From Bacteriovoracaceae bacterium (GTDB lineage Bacteria; Bdellovibrionota; UBA1018), in the NCBI GenBank assembly GCA_947475645.1, contig CANJNU010000003.1, positions 1 to 12,434 of the forward strand: a stretch of 12,434 nucleotides of DNA. The letters are read 5' to 3'. Each line of letters starts with the position of its first letter. Within the stretch, counting starts at the first letter, position 1. The position numbers were made by a program, and so were the translations under genes. The notes below the pieces were generated by a model. The model saw nothing but the letters and a program-made list of their open reading frames with translations. It was not told the origin of the DNA and ran no database searches. Shown piece after piece: positions 1-6,369 of the stretch.

Positions 1-1
1 C

Positions 2-724
2 AAGGCCCTCGATTCGCGTGCCAAGATGGGGGAGGAAGCTTACGCAAAGCAGCTCGCAGAGCTCGGTGTAAGTGTCGAGCAGCGAGATGCGATGGAGCGA
101 TTCTTTCAGTCTTCTTTTGAGTCTGTGGCCAAAGAGTACCCGTGTCGGGGTTCGGAAGAGTTATCTCAATTATTTGAATTGATGCACCAGTCGGGACTGG
201 GTGACTGCGTTACGTTTGATGCTACGGTACTTCGTGGAATGGATTACTATACGGGTACGGTATTTGAGATTTATGACGTATCGCCCGAGAATCGGCGAGC
301 TCTCTTCGGTGGCGGACGCTACGACGACTTACTGAGTCTTTTCGGCAAAACTCCTCTTTCGGGAGTGGGTTTTGGGATGGGAGACGTGGGACTTCAGAAT
401 TTCTTGGAAGTGCACGCACTGCTTCCTGAGCTGGCTTCGTCGATTGACGTCTTTGTGAGTTTACCGAAGATCGAACTTCGAGCCGACTCCGAAAAAATTG
501 CAGTTCAGTTGAGAGAGCGAGGGCTTCGCGTAATGACGCCCCTTGGCGCTGCGGGTTTTGGAGCTCAGCTTAAGCTGGCATCCAAGCACCAAGCTCGTTT
601 TGCTGTGCTTTTTGGAGATTCGGAATGGGCTGAGAAGAAGGTATTATTGAAGGATCTGGCAAGCGGAGTGCAAACTACTATTTTGGTCAATGACTTACCT
701 CAGCAAATTTGTACACTTTTATAA
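2..724 (+). CDS. hisS: Histidyl-tRNA synthetase, C-terminal part (5' end outside window)
   Basis: This class II aminoacyl-tRNA synthetase charges tRNA-His with histidine in the cytoplasm. The reading frame is open from base 2, so the start and motifs 1 and 2 lie to the left. Visible are the histidine-binding signatures RGMDYYTGTVFE (about 233-268) and GGGRYDDL (about 308-331), a motif 3 region reading GFGMGDVGL (about 370-396), and a complete anticodon-binding domain (about 440-700) ending at TAA 722-724. The motif 3 region has GDV where most bacterial HisRS have G-x-ER, so the usual class II arginine is not at that place. This may be a lineage subtype rather than damage, because everything around it is intact. 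A T9 tract (727-735) follows the stop, but I see no GC-rich hairpin before it. Identity is secure from the two His signatures. Confidence 0.95.
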   Translation, partial: KALDSRAKMGEEAYAKQLAELGVSVEQRDAMERFFQSSFESVAKEYPCRGSEELSQLFELMHQSGLGDCVTFDATVLRGMDYYTGTVFEIYDVSPENRRALFGGGRYDDLLSLFGKTPLSGVGFGMGDVGLQNFLEVHALLPELASSIDVFVSLPKIELRADSEKIAVQLRERGLRVMTPLGAAGFGAQLKLASKHQARFAVLFGDSEWAEKKVLLKDLASGVQTTILVNDLPQQICTLL

Positions 725-767
725 TGTTTTTTTTTCTGCACAGAAAACGAATTTTGAGCGGGAGACC

Positions 768-798
768 TTTACATCGGTCCAGCTCTTCGTGCTATCCT
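768..798 (+). promoter_or_regulatory. Weak candidate sigma70-like promoter for cheY
   Basis: TTTACA (768-773) and TATCCT (793-798) are separated by 19 bp, slightly longer than ideal, just upstream of the cheY ribosome binding site. The 97-bp gap after hisS suits a separate promoter, but the match is modest. Confidence 0.3.
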
Positions 799-821
799 AT
801 GCGGAGTAAGGACGAACCCCA

Positions 822-1256
822 ATGTTGATTTCAGAGAGCAGAGTACTAATCGTTGATGATATGGGCACCATGCGAAGAGTGGTAGGCAACTACCTACGCG
901 AGCTGGGCTTTAGTACTATTGTCGAGGCAGCGCACGGAGAAGAAGCGTGGGAGCGTTTGCAAGATTCTGGATTTGATTTGGTGATCTCGGACTGGACGAT
1001 GCCCATGATGACGGGAATCGAACTTTTGAGAAAAGTACGTTCGAAGGAAGAAACGAAAAAAACACCTTTCGTACTTCTGACGGTTGAAGCCGATAAATCG
1101 AATATTGCCGAAGCTTTAAAGTACCAAGTCGACGGTTACTTAATGAAGCCCGTAAGTTTTCCTACTCTTTCAAAAAAACTGATCGATGTGTTCAAGCGCA
1201 TTGATATTGAAATGAGTCAGGACCTACAAGTGGCTACGAACAAGGTAAAGATTTAA
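822..1256 (+). CDS. cheY: Single-domain CheY-like response regulator
   Basis: This 144-residue protein is a stand-alone receiver domain that would be phosphorylated by a histidine kinase such as CheA and bind a target such as the flagellar switch. All receiver residues are present at the numbering used for E. coli CheY: acidic pair D12/D13, phosphoacceptor D57 (in SDWTMP), T87, Y106 and K109 (in KPVSFPTL). There is no output domain; about 20 extra residues follow the receiver fold. The ATG at 822 has an AAGGA ribosome binding site at 808-812 with a 9-nt spacer. No kinase or other chemotaxis gene is adjacent, so the partner is not visible here. Its last 23 bp overlap the end of the convergent HAD gene. 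The match to CheY is strong, but in genomes with many receivers it may serve another pathway. Confidence 0.92.
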   Translation: MLISESRVLIVDDMGTMRRVVGNYLRELGFSTIVEAAHGEEAWERLQDSGFDLVISDWTMPMMTGIELLRKVRSKEETKKTPFVLLTVEADKSNIAEALKYQVDGYLMKPVSFPTLSKKLIDVFKRIDIEMSQDLQVATNKVKI

Positions 1257-1944
1257 GCGTCTCAAAAAAATCGATCATCGAGGAATAAAGGGCCACTGGC
1301 ACTAAATCGGGTCTTCCTGGTACGGGTTGGCTCATTTCTTTTTCAGTGAACGTGCCTAGAATCGCGGCCGCGGGGATTTTTCCCATCAGGGCCGCCTGAA
1401 TTCCGGGAGGCGAGTCTTCGACCGCCAAGCAGTTTTGAATGTCTTCGCCCAAGCTTGCAGCAGCCAATAAATAGGGCGCAGGATCGGGTTTGGGCTGGGG
1501 TGCGTCGTCGCGCGAAATCACTTCATCGAAATAGGGTCGAAGCCCAAGTAGATTGAGCGAGGCATGAAGCTCACGCGACTTTGCGTTCGAAACCACAGCT
1601 GTTTTTACGCCCTTTTCTTTCAGCCATTGAAGTCCTTCGCGAACGCCAGGGTTGGGTTGAAGGGAACTTTTAGCAAACTTCAGGTAGATATCGTTTTTTC
1701 GAAGGGCAAGATCGTGAGGGTTGTACTCAGTTTCTGACCATCCGGGGCGATGGCGATCTAAAAGCATGACCATAATTTCGGGAGCTGTTTTTCCTACCCA
1801 TCCACGAATCTCGGATTCGACATAAGGCAAATCAATTTGAGCAAGAAGCACTTTCCAGGCCGACCAGTGAAGCGGTTCGCTTGCGATTAAAACGCCGTCG
1901 TTATCGAACAAAATGGCTTTGGGAAGAACACTGAGTTTTTTCAT
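1234..1944 (-). CDS. HAD-superfamily phosphatase (beta-phosphoglucomutase/phosphoglycolate phosphatase-like)
   Basis: This 236-residue cytosolic hydrolase uses an aspartate nucleophile to dephosphorylate a small metabolite or isomerise a sugar phosphate; the substrate cannot be told. All four HAD motifs are visible: motif I FDNDGVL with D14 and D16, motif II VVSN with S119, motif III K152 in PKPDP, and motif IV VEDSPPGIQAA with E176/D177. A helical cap between motifs I and II (about 25-95) makes it subfamily IA. I chose the ATG at 1942-1944 because it sits directly before the MKKLSVLPKAILFDNDG strand. A longer frame from 2046 would run into dut and adds a non-family leader. No clear Shine-Dalgarno is seen. 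It is divergent from dut (65-bp gap) and overlaps the cheY 3' end by 23 bp. Confidence 0.88.
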   Translation of the reverse strand: MKKLSVLPKAILFDNDGVLIASEPLHWSAWKVLLAQIDLPYVESEIRGWVGKTAPEIMVMLLDRHRPGWSETEYNPHDLALRKNDIYLKFAKSSLQPNPGVREGLQWLKEKGVKTAVVSNAKSRELHASLNLLGLRPYFDEVISRDDAPQPKPDPAPYLLAAASLGEDIQNCLAVEDSPPGIQAALMGKIPAAAILGTFTEKEMSQPVPGRPDLVPVALYSSMIDFFETLKSLPCS

Positions 1945-2009
1945 AAAAGGTTGCTGGCAGATTGGATCGAACCTAGCGAAGAGGCAAGCTTTGAAGTAAG
2001 TACAGGCGC

Positions 2010-2438
2010 ATGTCACAAACGATTTCAGCGCTAAAAACTGATGCAAAAGCTCAACTTCCGACTCGGGCTCACCCCGATGATGCCGGAATGGATCTTTACG
2101 CTCTGGAGGGTGTTACTGTGCAACCGGGTGAAGGCAAGATGGTTCGCACAGGTGTTGCTCTGTCTCTGCCCGCGGGACATGTGGGCTTAGTGGCTGATCG
2201 TTCGTCGCTGGCAAAGAAGGGCTTAAAGACTGCAGGCGGGGTGATCGACGCCGGATACCGTGGCGAAATTCAGGTCGTGGTTTGGAATCTTTCGAGAGAA
2301 ATCATCGAAGTTCGCGCAGGCGATCGCTGCGCGCAATTGTTGATTTTACCGGTCATTTTGCCGCAACTCGTCGAGGTCGCCGCGTTCGAAGAGGTCACTC
2401 ATCGCGGATCGGGTGGATTTGGAAGTACTGGCGTGTAA
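2010..2438 (+). CDS. dut: dUTP diphosphatase (trimeric dUTPase)
   Basis: The enzyme hydrolyses dUTP to dUMP and pyrophosphate, keeping uracil out of DNA and supplying dTMP synthesis. The 142-residue length is normal, and all five motifs of the homotrimeric family are present: motif 1 DAGMDL (24-29), motif 2 DRSSL (63-67), motif 3 GGVIDAGYRGE (76-86) with catalytic D80 and Y83, motif 4 GDRCAQL (104-110) and the glycine-rich motif 5 RGSGGFGSTG (132-141). The ATG at 2010 is preceded only by a weak AGG-containing site. The last 93 bp (residues 113 onward, including motif 5) overlap antisense with the convergent ferritin-like gene, so this DNA codes on both strands. The gene appears intact and functional. 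Confidence 0.97.
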   Translation: MSQTISALKTDAKAQLPTRAHPDDAGMDLYALEGVTVQPGEGKMVRTGVALSLPAGHVGLVADRSSLAKKGLKTAGGVIDAGYRGEIQVVVWNLSREIIEVRAGDRCAQLLILPVILPQLVEVAAFEEVTHRGSGGFGSTGV

Positions 2439-2954
2439 CTGCGCCATCTCGGATTCGTTGAAGAATTTTGCGGGCAAAGCGATGTGTTCAACTTCTTCGT
2501 CGGCTATCGTTTTAAAAATGAGCGCCGTTTTTGCGTCTGTTTTTTCGAGTGCCTGAGAGAATCGTTCGCCGGCTTTGCGGCCCCGCTCTTCGGCCACTGA
2601 GATCGCAAATGCGAATTCGCGCGCCGATTTGCACGCCACCAGCGAATGCCAAAGGTGATCGGACACTTTTCGTCCAGGAATCTGAATTCCGAGCTCACTC
2701 ATGCGCTTCAAAAGCATCTGAAAATGACGATCTTCGATGTTCGCAAACTCTCTCCAGGCGTCTCTTAAGCTGGGATCGGCGTCCGTAAAGTGGTGGGCGC
2801 CCCATAGAAAGGCTTCGCGAGCCTGAAACTCGGCAAAAGCGGCGGCCCGCATTCGATCGCCTATTCCATCCAGTGCATGAATTGAGCGCGGGGCATCGGC
2901 GTGGGCCGAAACGGGAGCAAGTTCGAACGGTGCCCAGTCAGGAGTGGAAATCAT
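2346..2954 (-). CDS. Ferritin-like di-iron protein of the DUF455 type
   Basis: The 202-residue protein has the pattern of a four-helix ferritin-like carboxylate-bridged di-iron fold: helix 1 EFQAREAF with E42/E47, helix 2 IEDRHF forming ExxH (E74, H77), helix 3 AEERG with E122/E123, and helix 4 DEEVEHI forming ExxH (E154, H157). The LWHSL and IADEEVEH stretches resemble DUF455 proteins; the biochemical role of that family is unknown to me. MiaE-type tRNA hydroxylases share the fold and are a weaker alternative. Its ATG (2952-2954) overlaps the TGA of the upstream EVE gene as ATGA and lacks its own Shine-Dalgarno, so translation is probably coupled. The C-terminal 30 codons overlap dut antisense and are poorly conserved in character (Ser/Thr-, Asp/Glu- and Arg-rich). 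Confidence 0.82.
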   Translation of the reverse strand: MISTPDWAPFELAPVSAHADAPRSIHALDGIGDRMRAAAFAEFQAREAFLWGAHHFTDADPSLRDAWREFANIEDRHFQMLLKRMSELGIQIPGRKVSDHLWHSLVACKSAREFAFAISVAEERGRKAGERFSQALEKTDAKTALIFKTIADEEVEHIALPAKFFNESEMAQLHASTSKSTRSAMSDLFERGDLDELRQNDR

Positions 2955-3370
2955 TGTTTGCTCATTCCCACGATCGTTTTAAAGTGGGTCGCGGTCAGGG
3001 CCATGCACGAAAGGCGACTTTGCTTGATCAGGGGAAGTGATTCCAGGTCCTTTCTAGCCTTGAGTTCTTTTAACGTAACGCTTCGAGGAAAAGCTTCAAC
3101 GGCTTTTAAATCGATTTGCACCCAGTCGCCTGCCATTTCGGGATCTGGATCGGGATAGGCCGTTCGAATCACTTCTGCCACACCCACCACCGCGCGTTCT
3201 CCGCCACTGTGATAAATCAGCGCTAGATCACCCACTTGCGCTTCACGAAGCGCATTTCTGGCTTGGTAATTTCGAACGTGGTCCCAGTTCGTCTTTTTAT
3301 CTTTTAAAAGTTGAGTAAAGCTATAGGTTTCGGGCTCGGACTTAAAGAGCCAATACTTGGAAGTGGCCAT
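2951..3370 (-). CDS. EVE-domain (PUA-like) protein
   Basis: The 139 residues form a complete single EVE domain, a PUA-like fold thought to bind modified bases in nucleic acid. Diagnostic stretches are YWLFKSEPETYSF (6-18), WDHVRNYQARN (29-39), VGDLALIYHS (46-55), the YPDPDP turn (72-77), W83, VTLKELK (98-104) and the C-terminal RLSCMALT (119-126). I chose the ATG at 3368-3370 because the domain begins at once after it; the frame stays open further upstream but that part is unlike the family and would overlap the next gene. It is the middle gene of a leftward trio and overlaps the DUF455 gene by ATGA. No restriction or CRISPR genes that sometimes accompany EVE proteins are nearby, so a housekeeping RNA-related role is more likely. 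This is inference. Confidence 0.92.
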   Translation of the reverse strand: MATSKYWLFKSEPETYSFTQLLKDKKTNWDHVRNYQARNALREAQVGDLALIYHSGGERAVVGVAEVIRTAYPDPDPEMAGDWVQIDLKAVEAFPRSVTLKELKARKDLESLPLIKQSRLSCMALTATHFKTIVGMSKQ

Positions 3371-3416
3371 GGATTTGAGATAGCCTGAGTGGGCCCGCAG
3401 CGCAAGGGGGGGCTGA

Positions 3417-3725
3417 TTAACGATTGAGGTGAGAGGCCGGGGCTCGTTGAAGCTCGATTTGCCGCCCCAGTGAAGGGGTTTGCGATGAATCCTGGGCTTG
3501 AATGTGAAGCTTCGAGATACTGACCTCTTGATAGGCAACGAAGCCTAGGATCACGACCACAAAAAATGACCACCAAATTTGTCTGCGAACGTGAGCGTCT
3601 TCTACCTGTACGAAAGGATGATCAAAATAGGAACGCGTGGGAGCGGGGTCCATCCTTTCAAAAAGATGTACCGGCTGACTAGGGCGTTCTACGGCGGGTG
3701 ATGAGGGTTTTCGACTGCGGTTCAC
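3417..3725 (-). CDS. Small single-pass membrane protein, unknown function
   Basis: I do not recognise this 102-residue protein. It has a proline- and arginine-rich N-terminal half (RKPSSPAVERP at the start), one strongly hydrophobic segment IWWSFFVVVILGFVAYQ (about 50-66) flanked by RR on the N-terminal side, and a polar Gln/Ser-rich tail. The positive-inside rule puts the N-terminus in the cytoplasm. The start is GTG (3723-3725) with a weak AAGAG upstream; an internal ATG at residue 25 is an alternative. It lies 46 bp upstream of the EVE gene on the same strand and probably shares its transcript. The transmembrane segment and the lack of a better frame support it as real, though a spurious frame cannot be excluded. 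Confidence 0.6.
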   Translation of the reverse strand: MNRSRKPSSPAVERPSQPVHLFERMDPAPTRSYFDHPFVQVEDAHVRRQIWWSFFVVVILGFVAYQEVSISKLHIQAQDSSQTPSLGRQIELQRAPASHLNR

Positions 3726-3793
3726 GCTCTTGAGTGTAGCGGCTTAAGTTTGGTCGTTGCAACTGTGTCGCTGCTGACACCACGCTTTTTTTC

Positions 3794-4795
3794 GTGCAAA
3801 CTCAGGGTGTGAAACTTGCTAACACTTTCCGAGAACTTTTCTTTGCCCTTCATCGCGTGGGCTATCGCTGGGCACTGCTTACGCCCGATCAGTATTTGTC
3901 GTGGAAAAGAGACCACATGGAAGTGCACCAAGGACTGCAGAGGTTTGTGGCGGGGTGGCATGCCGGGCACGAAGAGAGTACGGTGCGCGAGGAACTTTTG
4001 ACGGAAGGATTATCGGAAGAAGCTGCGAACTGGATGATCGCCCAGCGTCCGCTTGTACACTGGATTCTCGGTGTTCCCGGAACGAAAAATGCTTGGGGTA
4101 ATGAAGGTTTCTACGTAATTCACCACCACCCCCTTCATGCCGAGGCGCATTCCAATTTTGCTTATTGTGGAGTGGAGTCAGAAGTTCTTCTGCGAGGCAT
4201 TCGTGCGCTCGAACACAGTTTTTCAGGAAAAAAAGTACTCGATTTGGGAAGTGGTGCGGGTGCGCTTGCGTTTGGAGTGCAGGCTTGGGCGTCTGAGATC
4301 TTAGGAATCGAGATTCAGCAGTCGGGTGTGGAGTGGGCCCAAGCAGTCGCTGATGCGCAAGGGTGGTCGCATCTGAGTTTTCTTCATGGGAAGATCGGTG
4401 ATCGTGCGACCCACGAAAAAATTCTCGCCCGAAGTGCACAATGGGATATCGCGATTTGTAATCCACCTCTCGCGATCCCTTCCGGAAAGTCCCGCCCACA
4501 CCGTGACGGCGGGCGAATGGGAATTGAGATTCCCCTGTTATTTCTTAGTGCGGCTGCCGAATTTCTGCGCCCGGGGGGCGAGTTCATTTGTGTGACTTCA
4601 AGTCCCGTCGTGAAGGGAAAATCGCTGTGGTTCGACGCGATTGAAAGGGGCCCTGAAAAAGCGCAGTGGACCATCGAGGAGCGAAAGCTCGTTGATGCGC
4701 ACTTTAATCAATCGCTCTACCGAAAAGAAGGCTACGCCCAATTAGGTGTGGAGCGAGTTGAACTTTGGTTTGTCCGGCTTCGCAAGCGCGGCTGA
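3794..4795 (+). CDS. SAM-dependent methyltransferase with NPP motif (PrmC/small-methyltransferase type)
   Basis: The 333-residue protein has an N-terminal helical part (1-125) and a class I Rossmann methyltransferase domain (about 128-330). The SAM-binding motif I is VLDLGSGAGALAFG (148-161), an acidic residue follows in GIEIQ (171-175), and the catalytic motif IV is NPPL (223-226), typical of enzymes that methylate amide or exocyclic amino nitrogens (PrmC/HemK, RsmC). The DGGRMGIE and LRPGGEF segments after it fit the same family. The substrate is not determinable: rRNA, tRNA or protein glutamine are options. The GTG at 3794 follows a T7 tract and lacks a Shine-Dalgarno, and a second GTG at 3809 is no better, so the exact start is uncertain. 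It is divergent from the membrane-protein operon and overlaps the convergent cruF-like gene by 54 bp. Confidence 0.87.
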   Translation: MQTQGVKLANTFRELFFALHRVGYRWALLTPDQYLSWKRDHMEVHQGLQRFVAGWHAGHEESTVREELLTEGLSEEAANWMIAQRPLVHWILGVPGTKNAWGNEGFYVIHHHPLHAEAHSNFAYCGVESEVLLRGIRALEHSFSGKKVLDLGSGAGALAFGVQAWASEILGIEIQQSGVEWAQAVADAQGWSHLSFLHGKIGDRATHEKILARSAQWDIAICNPPLAIPSGKSRPHRDGGRMGIEIPLLFLSAAAEFLRPGGEFICVTSSPVVKGKSLWFDAIERGPEKAQWTIEERKLVDAHFNQSLYRKEGYAQLGVERVELWFVRLRKRG

Positions 4796-5614
4796 TGTTG
4801 TGCGAGTCGCGTAAACTAGTCCTGCGAAAACGGATGCAGTGAAGAGAAGGGTTCCCCAAAGGCCAGAAAGCATGCACATGCCCAAGGGTAAAAAAAGGCT
4901 TGCTCCGTACAGGGTGAAGTCAAAGTTCTTCGGAAGTTTTTCTTTCCAGTGGTGAGCTCGAAAAAGCTCGAGCGCAATCATGAGCAAAAAACCTGTAAAA
5001 ATCCAGCCAATCAGATTGCGCCAAGGCATTCCGTAGTAGGTGCCTGGTTCTTGCCAAACCCAAAACGGAGCAAGAAAACTCATTGCTGGATCCAAGGTAA
5101 GATCCCAGCAGGAGAGAAATCCCGAGCCTAATAATACACGTTTCCAGTTGAACCGGGACATCTCGACCAAAGGAGACGAGGGGGGGCTTGCCATCCAAAA
5201 CGAGGGAAGGGCCATGGTGAACCAACTCAGAGGAATGAGGTAAGGAACTTTACCAGCAATTTTTGGCCCCAGAAGCCCCGTGTATTCGTATTTTCCGAAT
5301 GGAATGCCCCAGCTCGTACCGCCAAACTCCATTGCAAAGCTCAGGGCGTACACGGCAATAAATGCCGGAACCCAGCGAAAACGGTGAGTACTCATGAGGG
5401 GCGTGATCATGGCCAGGCCGGCTAGAGCCATTTGCAGACGTGAGAAGAGCGGATACGAAACCGCAAAGATATCTTGTGTCCATGGCCAGCGAGCTAACAG
5501 CGACGGATGTTTGACGAAAGTGGCAAACCCAAATAGCGAAGTTGCATTCACAAGCAGCAGCAATATCAAAAATGCCGTTAACGGCGAGCTTAGCAAGCGC
5601 ACAACATTTCTCAT
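4742..5614 (-). CDS. Carotenoid biosynthesis membrane protein (DUF422/CruF-type hydratase)
   Basis: The 290-residue protein is a multi-pass membrane protein with about seven to eight hydrophobic segments (12-31, 50-72, 81-97, 122-140, 158-168, 197-217, 234-250, 251-269). It carries the signature stretches of the Caroten_synth (PF04240) family that includes CruF carotenoid 1',2'-hydratases: the MEFGGTSWGIPFGKYEYTG region (95-113) with conserved E96, KVPYLIPLSWF (122-132), WDLTLDPAM (170-178) and YYGMPWRNLIGW (193-204). CruF adds water to the terminal double bond of an acyclic carotenoid end in the membrane. No other carotenoid gene is in the window. I chose the ATG at 5612-5614; the frame extends farther upstream but would cross the long hairpin at 5681-5741. 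No strong Shine-Dalgarno is visible. Its end overlaps the methyltransferase gene by 54 bp. Confidence 0.85.
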   Translation of the reverse strand: MRNVVRLLSSPLTAFLILLLLVNATSLFGFATFVKHPSLLARWPWTQDIFAVSYPLFSRLQMALAGLAMITPLMSTHRFRWVPAFIAVYALSFAMEFGGTSWGIPFGKYEYTGLLGPKIAGKVPYLIPLSWFTMALPSFWMASPPSSPLVEMSRFNWKRVLLGSGFLSCWDLTLDPAMSFLAPFWVWQEPGTYYGMPWRNLIGWIFTGFLLMIALELFRAHHWKEKLPKNFDFTLYGASLFLPLGMCMLSGLWGTLLFTASVFAGLVYATRTTSAALAKPDKPKFNSLHT

Positions 5615-5680
5615 GCTGTGAGTTGTAGCATGAATTTCTGAGGTCGTCCCCCACTTATGGTAGAGGGGTTGCGTCAAAAA

Positions 5681-5741
5681 ACTAACAAAAAGGACTCCCT
5701 CCGTTTTGGTGACCAAAAGGGAGGGAGTCCTTTTTGTTAGT
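5681..5741. terminator. Long near-perfect hairpin, bidirectional intrinsic-terminator architecture
   Basis: Arms 5681-5702 and 5720-5741 are perfect 22-bp inverted repeats. Inside them a single G/G mismatch (5703/5719) is followed by six more pairs (TTTTGG/CCAAAA) closing on TGA (5710-5712). The GC-rich stem GGACTCCCTCC is flanked outside by A5 (5687-5691) and T5 (5731-5735), so transcripts from either side end in a GC stem followed by U5: a symmetrical bidirectional terminator. It sits between two divergent genes, 67 bp upstream of the cruF-like start and 33 bp upstream of the next rightward ATG. It therefore ends neither gene; insulation, leader attenuation or a small palindromic repeat element are possible. 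Confidence 0.85.
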
Positions 5742-5744
5742 CTT

Positions 5745-5753
5745 TGGTACACT
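5745..5753 (+). promoter_or_regulatory. Candidate extended -10 promoter for the secreted-protein pair
   Basis: TGG followed by TACACT (5748-5753) fits an extended -10 element placed just past the hairpin and upstream of the ribosome binding site AGAGAGG (5760-5766). There is no convincing -35; that position lies inside the right hairpin arm. Confidence 0.3.
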
Positions 5754-5774
5754 TGAAGAAGAGAGGTGCTCGTT

Positions 5775-6365
5775 ATGAAGGTGAACACGGAAGTTCGCAA
5801 TGCTCGGATTCTATTCTCGGCCCTCGCGCTGGTGCTTGCTTCGCAGGTGGCGCGCGCCCGGCAGGTCATCAATGGCGACGTCATCTATCCCGTTACCGCT
5901 CGAGCCGCGACCGAAAGGCAGTCCGTGCTCGACGCCCAAACTCGCGCCGCGCAGCTCGTTGCCATCGAGTGTGGCGCGCCTCCGCTCGCCACACGAATCG
6001 ACTCGCTCGTCTCGCGCGCGATCGTAGGCCCCGGCGCGGGCGTAACGGTACCTCCGTCCTACGAGACACATGTCGAAGTCAGCTTCTCCATCGCTGATTG
6101 CGAGAAAATCCAGGACGCCCTTCGCAAGGGCCGCGCGCTCCCACCTGGCGCAACTCATCCTGTGCTTTCGCAGCTGCTCGCCCCAGCACCGGCCGCGCCT
6201 GCGCGCGTGCCCGCTGTCGCGACGCCCAGACCCGAAATTCTTTTTACCTCCTCACAACTTTCGTCGCACGAGGCCGCCATCTCGGCCCGTCTCGAGCAGC
6301 GCGAACGCGAGCGATCGGCATCAAGGAATCTTCACCCAGCACGAACAGATTCCCGCCTAGAATAG
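5775..6365 (+). CDS. GC-rich secreted protein, unknown function
   Basis: I do not recognise this 196-residue protein. It starts with a Sec signal peptide: a basic n-region, the core ILFSALALVLASQ, and a likely cleavage site after VARA (about residue 28). The mature part has an alpha/beta-looking region (29-120) with two cysteines (in IECG and ADCE), an alanine-proline-rich linker (about 132-150) and a charged RERERS tail. The ATG at 5775 follows AGAGAGG with an 8-nt spacer, which decides it over the upstream in-frame GTG at 5766. GC reaches roughly 70% in 5820-6060, far above neighbours, and several frames are open by chance as a result. It stops 4 bp before the next gene's GTG, so the two are almost certainly co-translated, and it probably works with that protein in the periplasm or outside the cell. 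Confidence 0.82.
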   Translation: MKVNTEVRNARILFSALALVLASQVARARQVINGDVIYPVTARAATERQSVLDAQTRAAQLVAIECGAPPLATRIDSLVSRAIVGPGAGVTVPPSYETHVEVSFSIADCEKIQDALRKGRALPPGATHPVLSQLLAPAPAAPARVPAVATPRPEILFTSSQLSSHEAAISARLEQRERERSASRNLHPARTDSRLE

Positions 6366-6369
6366 GGAG

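Noticed and set aside
727..735. T9 tract after hisS as an intrinsic terminator
   Set aside because: No GC-rich inverted repeat precedes it; only an AT-rich CAAATTTG palindrome without a loop is near.
1945..2046. N-terminal extension of the HAD phosphatase to 2046
   Set aside because: It would overlap the dut start, and the added residues are unlike the family, which begins just before the DxD strand.
3765..3792. GTGTC-N6-GACAC followed by T7 as a terminator or operator
   Set aside because: The stem is only 5 bp, the T tract is not adjacent, and it lies directly before a start codon in a divergent gap.
3879..4499. 206-codon leftward frame inside the methyltransferase gene
   Set aside because: It is antisense to a gene with clear SAM and NPP motifs, its product is low-quality (His/Arg/Ser-rich, no fold signals), and it has no ribosome binding site.
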